A stretch of 40,356 nt of DNA, taken from the NCBI GenBank assembly GCA_964451415.1, contig CAYVHU010000019.1:1-40356 (forward strand), in the 5' to 3' direction. This DNA is from CAYVHU01 sp964451415 (lineage in GTDB: Bacteria > Pseudomonadota > Alphaproteobacteria > Rhodospirillales > Magnetovibrionaceae). This document shows, piece after piece, positions 25,183 through 32,494 of the stretch. The notes beneath the pieces were generated by a model, which searched no databases, was not told where the DNA came from, and saw only the letters and a program-made list of their open reading frames with translations. The first letter of the stretch is position 1. Every line of letters starts with the position of its first letter. Position numbers and translations under genes: made by a program.

Positions 25183-25271
25183 TGGACGCTCTCCCTTTAC
25201 TGAAAAGTTTCGACACTCTCCAGTATGGCTCATTGAGAAGCCGGTGGGGGCGTCCATACCATTACCGTAAT
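25140..25271 (-). repeat. 132-bp inverted repeat flanking the retron, left copy
   Basis: The reverse complement of 27390-27521, identical as far as read by eye. It contains ATTACGGTAATGG, an IS110 5' leader and the first 14 transposase codons. It ends 11 bases from the retron RT stop codon. Confidence 0.88.
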
Positions 25272-25282
25272 CTTACGTAATC

Positions 25283-27022
25283 TTAATCGGTTGGAGTGTA
25301 ATCATCAATAACTGCCTTGATGCGCTCAAGGATCGATGTGAATTTTATAAAATCAATTTTAGCAGCATTGGCACGCACAACTTGGTCGGCAAACACTGCC
25401 TTTCCGTATTCACCCCTAGCTTCATGTTTTTTGTCTGGGTTAAATTTCATTCCACGCAATTCTGTGCCAGTTACAGATGCATCAAAGAAGTTCTCAATAC
25501 AAGATTTTCGCCCCGGTGTCTTAATTAGATAAAGGTTTTCTGTAATATGAAAGAAACTTTCTTTAGAATTTAGATTTATTTTAAGATTATAGTTATCTTT
25601 TATTACGCTGAATATTTGTTTTGCCCCATCATCATTATCAATTAAAATTATTACGGGATGGGGTTGTGGCTTATGTTTGAAATTTCGAACCGTTTCACCG
25701 TATTTTAGGATAAGGTATTTTAAATCACCGGTGCCCCCATTTAACCCAAGTATTTGGTGTGATTTTCTTGAATAATTGAAGAATGAAACACTGAGTGTTA
25801 GCACACCATTTGATACAATTCCTAAAAAAGGGTGGAATCTATCAAGGTATTTAATCGCATATTTTAGATATATGTTGTCAGTCTTTCCTTCACATATGAT
25901 GAGTGGTTGTTTGGGTACTATGAATTTTCTATAAAAAAGAAATTTTTTGTATAATTTACTGAATGATGTTGGGTTAGTTTTCTTTTCTAATGCATTTTTC
26001 TTCTTGTCAGAATAGTCTCTAATATCAACGAGATCCTTTACATAATGGATGTGGTTGAGGATACCATGAAGCTTATCCAGCGTGGGGGCCTTCTCAACTT
26101 CGGGAGGTACAGCCCCAAGTTTCACCTCAGTTGGTATGATTGGTGTTGGCCGATGATAACTGCCAGTTTGAAAAAGTGAATTACACATCGCCCGAGCTAG
26201 ACGGTAGTAATTCGAACGTATATTGACCTTCTTATTGACCGTAAGCCCTGTTACCAGTTGGCGTCCTGTCCTATATTGCATATGAGTCTTACGAGGGTTG
26301 ATTGTAAATCCTGATTTGTTGATTATCTTAGCAAGTTTGCTGCTAAGAACCCAGTTAGGACCTTCGCCTTTTTCTTGTTTAGCCAAAGCGGTAGGAAAGT
26401 CTCTTTTATTGGTCGAGAAGGTAAGATCATCTGCATACCTCGAATATGTAATCCCATGACGCTTAGATAGCTGAACAAGGGGTATATCTAATAGGTGTGC
26501 TAGCATGTCGGCGATAACAGGAGAGCACGGACTGCCCTGTGGAAGAACATTTTCGTGACAAGCAATTTGCGCGATGATAGTCGCTATTTTTTCTTCGAGC
26601 GCAAAATCATGGTTTTTTATAAAGAAACCACGCACCCGCCCGAAATTAAATGATGGGAAAAAATCTTGAATATCCAAGTTTAGAACATATCTTCGGTTTT
26701 TGTGGCATTGAGCATTCGTGACGATTGAAAGAGACTTTCGGAAACCATGGGATAAGGGTTTTCTTTGTGGGTTTTCTCTCTCTATTTCCGTCCGGCAGGC
26801 ATAGAGTATATTGGCCAAGTGCCGCTGCAATGTTTTGATGCGCTCAACTGGTGCATGTATGTCCCGGATACCCCCGTTTTTTTTGATAATCTCAAATTTT
26901 GTATATTTTTGATCTGCCGGCATTTTGTAAAGAAGAAAGGCAAGGGCATCAGTCTTGTAGCCTAACATTGTGGCAAAAGCCTCTAATGATTTTGCTTTTT
27001 TCAATTTTTTTAATACGGACAC
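25283..27022 (-). CDS. Retron reverse transcriptase with C-terminal TOPRIM domain (Ec67/Eco2-like)
   Basis: The 579-residue enzyme reverse-transcribes the upstream msr-msd RNA into branched msDNA. The RT part (about residues 40-270) has retron signatures: NAQCH (103-107; NAxxH), catalytic D117 in LDIQDFFPSF, LPQGSPCSP (160-168), YADD (196-199) and VTG (257-259). The C-terminal part (about 370-580) is TOPRIM-like: LIICEGKTDN (E378, D382) and IILIDNDDGA (D462, D464). An RT-TOPRIM fusion of this size is the Ec67/Eco2 layout, an anti-phage retron type in which TOPRIM acts as effector. The start is GTG 27020-27022; an ATG just upstream is closed by TAA. AT-rich, unlike core genes: transferred. Confidence 0.92.
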   Translation of the reverse strand: MSVLKKLKKAKSLEAFATMLGYKTDALAFLLYKMPADQKYTKFEIIKKNGGIRDIHAPVERIKTLQRHLANILYACRTEIERENPQRKPLSHGFRKSLSIVTNAQCHKNRRYVLNLDIQDFFPSFNFGRVRGFFIKNHDFALEEKIATIIAQIACHENVLPQGSPCSPVIADMLAHLLDIPLVQLSKRHGITYSRYADDLTFSTNKRDFPTALAKQEKGEGPNWVLSSKLAKIINKSGFTINPRKTHMQYRTGRQLVTGLTVNKKVNIRSNYYRLARAMCNSLFQTGSYHRPTPIIPTEVKLGAVPPEVEKAPTLDKLHGILNHIHYVKDLVDIRDYSDKKKNALEKKTNPTSFSKLYKKFLFYRKFIVPKQPLIICEGKTDNIYLKYAIKYLDRFHPFLGIVSNGVLTLSVSFFNYSRKSHQILGLNGGTGDLKYLILKYGETVRNFKHKPQPHPVIILIDNDDGAKQIFSVIKDNYNLKINLNSKESFFHITENLYLIKTPGRKSCIENFFDASVTGTELRGMKFNPDKKHEARGEYGKAVFADQVVRANAAKIDFIKFTSILERIKAVIDDYTPTD

Positions 27023-27046
27023 TTACATAAAACCCAATTTTAAAAA

Positions 27047-27184
27047 TGGCTTACAGGCACTCTTATGCGTAATCATGGCCAGTCATCATGTTGATAAATG
27101 GGCATTAAGGATCATAGGGAAGCAAGGCTTCCTAACATCGTTTCATATATCGCGATACGCGATAACAAATCTGCCTGTAAGCCA
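27047..27184 (-). ncRNA. Retron msr-msd RNA
   Basis: 138 nt ending 25 bases before the RT start. The ends pair: a1 TGGCTTACAGGCA (27172-27184) and a2, its exact complement (27047-27059). The candidate branching G (27171) follows a1 directly in GGCAGATTTGTT, which matches the Ec67 branch context as I recall it, where the G is residue 15. The msr has two hairpins: TATCGCG-loop-CGCGATA (27148-27164) and GGAAGC-loop-GCTTCC (27118-27132). The msd lies in about 27060-27109, with an outer stem CTTATGC/GCATTAAG (27062-27068 with 27102-27109) and an inner hairpin (27079-27101). Exact cDNA ends cannot be read from sequence. Confidence 0.88.
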
Positions 27185-27189
27185 AGATA

Positions 27190-27217
27190 TTTCTAGCATT
27201 ACTACCCAAAAAATCAA
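27190..27217 (-). promoter_or_regulatory. Candidate retron promoter
   Basis: Minus strand: -35 TTGATT (27212-27217), 16-base spacer, extended -10 TGC-TAGAAA (27190-27195). The predicted start falls at about 27183-27184, the first base of a1. Confidence 0.55.
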
Positions 27218-27220
27218 GCG

Positions 27221-27250
27221 ACAAACCACCTATGATTGGTGGTAGTTTGT
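27221..27250. repeat. Stem-loop upstream of the retron promoter
   Basis: ACAAACCACC and GGTGG-TA-GTTTGT pair with a 2-base bulge around a 7-base loop. On the minus strand it is followed by CGCTTGATTTTTT, so it could terminate incoming transcription before the retron promoter. Confidence 0.45.
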
Positions 27251-27303
27251 GTAGACGAAACAATTCTTAACCATTACGATTTATATGTTTCAGCAGAACC
27301 AAC

Positions 27304-27389
27304 TGAGCTACTCCCCGCAAATCGGACAGTGACGTAAGCTACTATTTTGGTGTTTTCTGGTCTTCAAGAAAGGAAGATCAGACATGACC
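27304..27389 (+). mobile_element. Probable IS3-family left end remnant
   Basis: TGAGCTACTCCCCGC, AAATCGGACAG and a leader up to GGAAGATCAGACATGAC resemble an IS3-type terminal repeat, leader and orfA start. A hairpin (TCTGGTCTTC/GAAGATCAGA, one mismatch) is included. The reading frame is lost at ATTACGGTAATGG. The family call rests on remembered pattern only. Confidence 0.4.
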
Positions 27390-27521
27390 ATTACGGTAAT
27401 GGTATGGACGCCCCCACCGGCTTCTCAATGAGCCATACTGGAGAGTGTCGAAACTTTTCAGTAAAGGGAGAGCGTCCAATGGGCAAGATTACCACAATCG
27501 GTTTGGATTTGGCGAAGTCGG
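27390..27521 (+). repeat. 132-bp inverted repeat flanking the retron, right copy
   Basis: The inverted twin of 25140-25271. It begins in a palindrome CCATTAC-G-GTAATGG (27388-27402) and ends in the IS110 transposase codons GLDLAKS. Confidence 0.88.
27479..27521 (+). pseudogene. IS110-family transposase, N-terminal remnant, right copy
   Basis: ATG 27479 begins MGKITTIGLDLAKS, preceded by AAGGGAG. It is cut after 14 residues by GTTACGGTGACAGTTTACT. The left copy runs about 36 residues further before the same motif, so the two were truncated at different points. Confidence 0.8.
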
Positions 27522-27544
27522 GTTACGGTGACAGTTTACTTTAC

Positions 27545-27654
27545 TGTAATCGTAGTCTTCAAAGAAAACGAGTTCGTGACGATTGCCTCGTTGCGTGACG
27601 TGGCAGGGTGTGCCGGGAATAACGATACGTGCAATACGCGCCATAGGGGAGTCT
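27545..27654 (-). pseudogene. REP-associated (Y1/IS200-like) transposase, N-terminal remnant, right copy
   Basis: From ATG 27642-27644, the minus strand encodes MARIARIVIPGTPCHVTQRG, NRHELVFFEDYDY, then runs into AGTAAACTGTCACCGTAAC. About 33 residues match the family start and the catalytic part is absent. Bases 27572-27654 are the direct repeat partner of 23009-23091. Confidence 0.78.
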
Positions 27655-27796
27655 TTTAAGTCTTCTTGTCAAGGCGATGATCGCTTTTCGTCCTATATTT
27701 TAAGACGTAGCCTCCGCAACCCGGACAATTTCATAAAAGCATCATAGGATGCGGTTACATCTCCTGCAAAGTGGCGACATATCCGGGACGGCTTTC

Positions 27797-29017
27797 ATGA
27801 CCAGTGACATTCGTAACTACGGCGTTGTGACCGCCGCCTATTGGGGGTTTACCCTGAGCGACGGGGCGTTGCGGATGCTGGTGCTGTTGCACTTTTATAC
27901 TCTGGGCTACACCCCGTTTGAAATTGCGCTGCTGTTTCTTTTGTATGAATTCTTCGGTGTGCTCACCAACCTGATCGGCGGGTGGATCGGGGCGCGGCTG
28001 GGGTTGAAGGTGACGCTGTTTTCCGGGCTGGGGTTGCAGGTCGTGGCGCTTTTGGTGTTGAGCCTGTTCGATCCCGCGTGGGGAACGTGGCTGAGCGTGA
28101 GCTTTGTGATGGGGGTTCAGGCGCTTTCCGGCATCGCCAAGGACTTGACCAAGATGAGTTCCAAAAGCGCGGTCAAGCTGCTTACGCCCGACGGCGATCC
28201 CGGCGCGCTGTTCAAGTGGGTGGCCGTGCTGACCGGATCGAAAAACGCGTTGAAGGGCGTAGGTTTTTTCCTTGGCGGTGTGCTGCTGGGGGCTTTTGGA
28301 TTTTCCGGATCACTCTACGTCATGGCGGGGGTGCTGGCTTTGGTTCTGGTCGTTTGCGCCGCCTTGTTGCCGGGCAACATGGGGCAGGCGAGGGCGAAGG
28401 TCAAATTCACCAGCATTTTGTCGAAAAGCCGGGAAATCAACGTTCTGTCCGCCGCACGGTTTTTCCTGTTCGGGTCTCGCGATGTGTGGTTCGTGGTCGG
28501 CCTGCCGGTGTTTTTGGCCGCAACGCTGGGGTGGAACTATGAATTGGTGGGCGCGTACATGGCCGCGTGGGTGATCGCCTATGGTTTCGTGCAGGCCGCC
28601 GCACCCAAGGTCTTGAGGCGTTCCGCCGGGGCGCCGTCGGCATCCCTGTCAAGGCGCTGGCTTCTCATTTTGGCGGTGGTCACCCTGGCCATGACGGCGG
28701 CGGTGATGGCGGATGTCAAACCGGGTTTGGTCGTCGTCTTCGGTCTGGCGGTCTTCGGGTTCGTGTTCGCCATTAACTCCGCCGTTCATTCCTATCTGGT
28801 TCTGGCCTACACCGAATCCGAACATGTCTCGCTGAACGTGGGCTTTTACTATATGGCCAATGCGTGGGGTCGTTTGGTGGGCACGTTGCTGTCGGGGCTG
28901 GTGTACCAGTGGGGCGGGATCGTGGCCTGTCTGGGCGTATCGGCGGCCTTTGTCGTGGCGGCGTGGGCGTTGTCGCTAGCTCTGCCCGATGTCACGGCAC
29001 GCGAACAGACGGCCTAA
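27797..29017 (+). CDS. arsJ: ArsJ-type organoarsenical efflux MFS transporter
   Basis: The 406-residue 12-TM major facilitator begins RNYGVVTAAYWGFTLSDGALRMLVLL. It carries PFEIALLFLLYEFFGV and ALSGIAKDLTKMSSKSAVKLL, then FKWVAVLTGSKNALKGVGFFLGG, segments I know from ArsJ. ArsJ exports 1-arseno-3-phosphoglycerate made from arsenate by a dedicated GAPDH encoded beside it. No such GAPDH, nor any ars regulator, is in the window, so this is an orphan. ATG 27797 gives the family start; ATG 27749 would add 16 residues. It is GC-rich like core genes and begins 142 bases after the accessory block. Its stop overlaps the convergent gene by four bases. Confidence 0.85.
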   Translation: MTSDIRNYGVVTAAYWGFTLSDGALRMLVLLHFYTLGYTPFEIALLFLLYEFFGVLTNLIGGWIGARLGLKVTLFSGLGLQVVALLVLSLFDPAWGTWLSVSFVMGVQALSGIAKDLTKMSSKSAVKLLTPDGDPGALFKWVAVLTGSKNALKGVGFFLGGVLLGAFGFSGSLYVMAGVLALVLVVCAALLPGNMGQARAKVKFTSILSKSREINVLSAARFFLFGSRDVWFVVGLPVFLAATLGWNYELVGAYMAAWVIAYGFVQAAAPKVLRRSAGAPSASLSRRWLLILAVVTLAMTAAVMADVKPGLVVVFGLAVFGFVFAINSAVHSYLVLAYTESEHVSLNVGFYYMANAWGRLVGTLLSGLVYQWGGIVACLGVSAAFVVAAWALSLALPDVTAREQTA

Positions 29018-29664
29018 CTTAACGCTGCGTCACCGACGAACGCATTGTTCGCGCGTTCCGCTCCGAAGGTCGAGGTCGGCCCATGGCCGGGGATGAAGGT
29101 CACGTCGTTGCCCAGGGGCCATAATTTGGTGGTGATGGAGGCAATCAGCGTTTCCAGATCGCTGCGCGGAAAATCCGTGCGCCCGATGGAGCCTTGAAAC
29201 AGCACGTCGCCGACCTGAGCCAGTTTTTCGCCTTCGTGATAAAAAATGATATGTCCCGGCGTGTGACCCGGCGTGTGCAAGACGCGCAGGGTTTCGTTGC
29301 CAAACGTAATGGTGTCGTCCTCGCGCAGCCAGGCGTTGCCCACCACGTCGCGCCCGCCGGGCATGTTGAACATCTGGCCCGACGCCACGACTTTGGTAGT
29401 AAGAAATTCATCGTCCCTGTGCGGCCCGACAATGGGAACGTGTAAGCGTTCCGCCAAATCCATGGCGCCGCCTACATGGTCGAAATGCCCATGGGTGAGG
29501 AGAATCTTGTCAACGCTCACACCGGCCTGCGTAAGCGCGTCCTGGATCTGATCCACATCGCCGCCGGGATCGATGACCACGCCTTTCATGGTTTCGCTAC
29601 ACCAAAACAAGGTGCAGTTTTGCTGCAAGGGGGTCACGGGGACGATAGCGGATTTAAGGCTCAT
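29014..29664 (-). CDS. MBL-fold metallo-hydrolase (glyoxalase II/YcbL-like)
   Basis: The 216-residue cytosolic hydrolase has the metal motif THGHFDHVGG (HxHxDH), then HTPGHTPGHIIF, GDVLFQGSIGRTDFP and the last His in FIPGHGP. It is short, without the glyoxalase II substrate-binding tail, so it belongs to the YcbL/GloB2-like group; the substrate is uncertain. ATG 29664 overlaps the rimO end by four bases, so the two are co-transcribed. Confidence 0.88.
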   Translation of the reverse strand: MSLKSAIVPVTPLQQNCTLFWCSETMKGVVIDPGGDVDQIQDALTQAGVSVDKILLTHGHFDHVGGAMDLAERLHVPIVGPHRDDEFLTTKVVASGQMFNMPGGRDVVGNAWLREDDTITFGNETLRVLHTPGHTPGHIIFYHEGEKLAQVGDVLFQGSIGRTDFPRSDLETLIASITTKLWPLGNDVTFIPGHGPTSTFGAERANNAFVGDAALS

Positions 29665-31007
29665 GGGGTTTTGTCTCCTGCAATCTCGGCCCACAGATCG
29701 TATTCGCCCGAACGCGTGATCACGGCCTTCACCAGATCGCCGGGCTTTAGCTCGGGGGCATTGTCCAGATAGACGTGACCGTCGATTTCCGGGCTGTCGG
29801 CGTAGGTGCGCCCCACCGCGCCGCTTTCTTCGGATACCTCGTCGATGAGGATATCCATCGTTTGGCCGACACGTTCCAATAGCTTGCGTTGCGAGATGTC
29901 CTGAGACAGCTCCATGAAGCGTTCCCAGCGGATCAGCTTGTCTTCTTCGTTCACATGATCGGGCAGGGCGTTGGCCTGCGCGCCACGCACGTTTTCATAT
30001 TGAAAGCAGCCGATGCGATCCAGCTGCGCGTCTTCCAGAAAGTCGAGCAGGGTTTCGAAATCTTGCTCCGTCTCGCCCGGAAAACCGACGATGAAGGTGG
30101 AGCGAATGGCGATTTCGGGGCAAATTTTGCGCCATTTTTCAATGCGTTCAAGGGTTTTTTCCTGATGGGCCGGGCGGCGCATAGCTTTCAATACGCCGGG
30201 GCTGGCGTGTTGAAAGGGGATGTCCAGATAGGGCAGGATTTTGCCTGCGGCCATCAGTTCGATCACCGCGTCCACATGGGGGTAGGGATAGACGTAGTGC
30301 AGGCGCACCCATGCGCCCAGGTCTCCCAGAGCCTCCGCCAGTTCGAACATGCGGGTTTTGACAGGACGTCCGCGCCATGGGGATTCGGCGTAATCCAGAT
30401 CCAGACCGTAGGCGCTGGTGTCCTGGGAAATGACCAGAAGCTCTTTCACGCCCGCCTCAACCAGACGTTCCGCTTCGCGCAAGACCTCACCCACCGGGCG
30501 GCTGGTGAGGGGGCCGCGGATGTCGGGGATGATACAGAATTTGCACGCGTGGTTGCAGCCCTCGGAAATTTTCAAATAGGAATAATGGCGCGGGGTCAGC
30601 TTCAGGCCTTCCGGGCCGACCAGATCGACAAAGGGGTCGTGGGCGGGCGGCAGGGCGTCGTGGACCGCCTCGACCACCTGCTCATATTGGTGCGGTCCGG
30701 TGACGGACAAAACGCCGGGCGCCACTTCGCGGATCGCGCCTTCGTCCCGTCCCAGACACCCCGTTACGATCACGCGCCCGTTTTGCGCCATGGCTTCACG
30801 GATGGCTTCCAGGGATTCCAGACGTGCACTATCGATAAAGCCGCAGGTGTTGACCAGCACCACGTCCGCATCGTCGTAGGTGTCTGAAATCTCGTAGCCT
30901 TCCGCGCCCAATTTGGTGAGAATGCGTTCCGAATCCACCAGTGCCTTGGGGCAGCCCAGGGAAATAATGCCGATTTTTGGGGCCGGTTTTGTCATGTCAT
31001 GATCCAT
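29661..31007 (-). CDS. rimO: Ribosomal protein S12 methylthiotransferase
   Basis: Adds a methylthio group to the conserved Asp of ribosomal protein S12, using two 4Fe-4S clusters. The 448-residue protein has an N-terminal MTTase domain (SLGCPKALVDSE, VNTCGFIDSA), radical SAM core with CX3CX2C in GCNHACKFCIIPDIRG, and a C-terminal TRAM domain (GRTYADSPEIDGHVYLD). ATG 31007 was chosen; ATG 30995 is equally possible. Divergent from hisS, 106 bases away. Confidence 0.95.
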   Translation of the reverse strand: MDHDMTKPAPKIGIISLGCPKALVDSERILTKLGAEGYEISDTYDDADVVLVNTCGFIDSARLESLEAIREAMAQNGRVIVTGCLGRDEGAIREVAPGVLSVTGPHQYEQVVEAVHDALPPAHDPFVDLVGPEGLKLTPRHYSYLKISEGCNHACKFCIIPDIRGPLTSRPVGEVLREAERLVEAGVKELLVISQDTSAYGLDLDYAESPWRGRPVKTRMFELAEALGDLGAWVRLHYVYPYPHVDAVIELMAAGKILPYLDIPFQHASPGVLKAMRRPAHQEKTLERIEKWRKICPEIAIRSTFIVGFPGETEQDFETLLDFLEDAQLDRIGCFQYENVRGAQANALPDHVNEEDKLIRWERFMELSQDISQRKLLERVGQTMDILIDEVSEESGAVGRTYADSPEIDGHVYLDNAPELKPGDLVKAVITRSGEYDLWAEIAGDKTP

Positions 31008-31113
31008 GCGCCCTATATAGGGCCAAAATCCTGTAGACGCCATTAATCCTTGATTACAGGGCCGGGGAGGCTACAAATAGGCCCGCTTTCCATTGAACGG
31101 ACCGGACTTGAGT

Positions 31114-32454
31114 ATGAGCGCAAAACACAAAGACGATATTTTCAAACCGCGCCCCATTTCGGGATTTGTGGAATGGCTGCCGGAGGTGCGTCTGGTCGAA
31201 CTGCGCTGGCTGGACCAGATCCGTGACGCGTTTGAAAGCTACGGCTTTTGTTCCATCGAGACGCCCTCGGTCGAAGAGATCGACGCCCTGATCGCCAAGG
31301 GTGGCGATGCGGACAAGGAAATTTATGCCCTGCGCCGTTTGGCGGCCGAAGCGGGTGAAGACGACACCAAGACCGGCGGCGGCCGTCTGGCGCTGCATTA
31401 CGATCTGACCGTGCCTTTGGCACGCTATGTGGCCCAGCACTTCGGTGATTTGGTGTTTCCCTTCAAGCGCTATCAGATGCAGCGCTGCTGGCGAGGCGAA
31501 CGTCCCCAGGAAGGACGCCTGCGGGAATTTTTGCAATGCGACATCGACGTGGTGGACTTGAACGAGGTGTCGCTGCACTTCGATGCCGAAATTCCGGCGA
31601 TGACGCTGGATGTGCTGAGCCGCCTCGACATCGGGCCGGTGCGTCTGCACGTCAACAATCGCAAAATCCTGCAGGGCTTTTATCAGGGTCTGGGAATCGA
31701 CGACATTGTCGGTGCGATCCGCATTGCCGACAAGATGGACAAAATCGGCACCGACGGCGTTTTGAAAGGGCTGACGGACGAACTGGGCCTGAGCGGCGAG
31801 GTTGCGCAAAAGTGCGTGGATTTAGCCCTGATCAAAACCGAAGACGTATCCTTTGGCGGGCAAGTGCGTGCCTTCGGCGTGGCAAACGACATGCTTGAAA
31901 AGGGCCTTGAAGAGCTGGAATTCGTGATGGCGGAGCTGGCGCATTTAGCCCGCGGTACGGTGGTGGCGGATTTGTCCATCGCGCGTGGGTTCGACTACTA
32001 CACCGGCACCGTCTACGAAGGTAAACTGGTGGACTATCCCGATTTTCCGACTATCTGCGCGGGCGGGCGTTATGATAATCTGGTGGGCTCGTACTCACGC
32101 CAGAAATTGCCCGGCGTGGGGATTTCCATCGGTTTCTCGCGCATTTTCACCAAGTTGGTGAAGGAAGGCCGTATCGAGATCGGCGCGAAGTGTCCGACCC
32201 AGATCATGGTGGCGTGTTTGCCCGGTGCGCCGCGCGCCGACGTCGTCGCCACCGCACGCACCTTGCGCGAACGCGGCTTCAAGGTCGAGATGTATCACGA
32301 GGAAAAATCCCTCAAGGCGCAGATGAAATACGCATCGCGCAAGGGCATTGCCCATGTGTGGTTTCCCGCCACCGCCGAGCAGCCGAACCACGAGGTCAAG
32401 GACATGCTTAGTGGTACGCAAACCGCCGCCGATCCCAAGAACTGGTCTCCGTAA
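31114..32454 (+). CDS. hisS: Histidyl-tRNA synthetase
   Basis: Charges tRNA-His. The 446-residue class II synthetase has motif 2 YQMQRCWRGERPQEGRLREF, the HisRS signatures RGFDYYTGTVYE and AGGRYDNLVG, motif 3 PGVGISIGFSRIF, and a C-terminal anticodon-binding domain (about 355-440). ATG 31114 is the family start; an upstream TTG would add seven residues. Convergent with the flavoenzyme, 40 bases apart, with no clear terminator seen between. Confidence 0.95.
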   Translation: MSAKHKDDIFKPRPISGFVEWLPEVRLVELRWLDQIRDAFESYGFCSIETPSVEEIDALIAKGGDADKEIYALRRLAAEAGEDDTKTGGGRLALHYDLTVPLARYVAQHFGDLVFPFKRYQMQRCWRGERPQEGRLREFLQCDIDVVDLNEVSLHFDAEIPAMTLDVLSRLDIGPVRLHVNNRKILQGFYQGLGIDDIVGAIRIADKMDKIGTDGVLKGLTDELGLSGEVAQKCVDLALIKTEDVSFGGQVRAFGVANDMLEKGLEELEFVMAELAHLARGTVVADLSIARGFDYYTGTVYEGKLVDYPDFPTICAGGRYDNLVGSYSRQKLPGVGISIGFSRIFTKLVKEGRIEIGAKCPTQIMVACLPGAPRADVVATARTLRERGFKVEMYHEEKSLKAQMKYASRKGIAHVWFPATAEQPNHEVKDMLSGTQTAADPKNWSP

Positions 32455-32494
32455 CAAGACGGCAGGCCTATGGTGGAATCTATATAATTGCGAC

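Noticed and set aside
25006..25257. Intact small gene on the minus strand (83 residues)
   Set aside because: The middle matches an IS110 transposase N-terminus and the end is the junction motif read in frame; it is a truncated transposase, not a gene.
24863..25282. CRISPR array suggested by repeated sequence
   Set aside because: There are only two direct copies, 124 bp each, with no spacers, and they contain coding sequence of the RES gene. It is a tandem duplication.
27298..27319. tRNA gene on the minus strand upstream of the retron
   Set aside because: Only the acceptor/D-arm-like 22 bases fit. No anticodon arm, T-arm or matching 3' acceptor strand follows, so it cannot be a functional tRNA.
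27347..27598. Intact small gene on the plus strand (83 residues)
   Set aside because: It fuses an IS3-like leader, IS110 codons and antisense of a REP-associated transposase; a chance frame through remnants.
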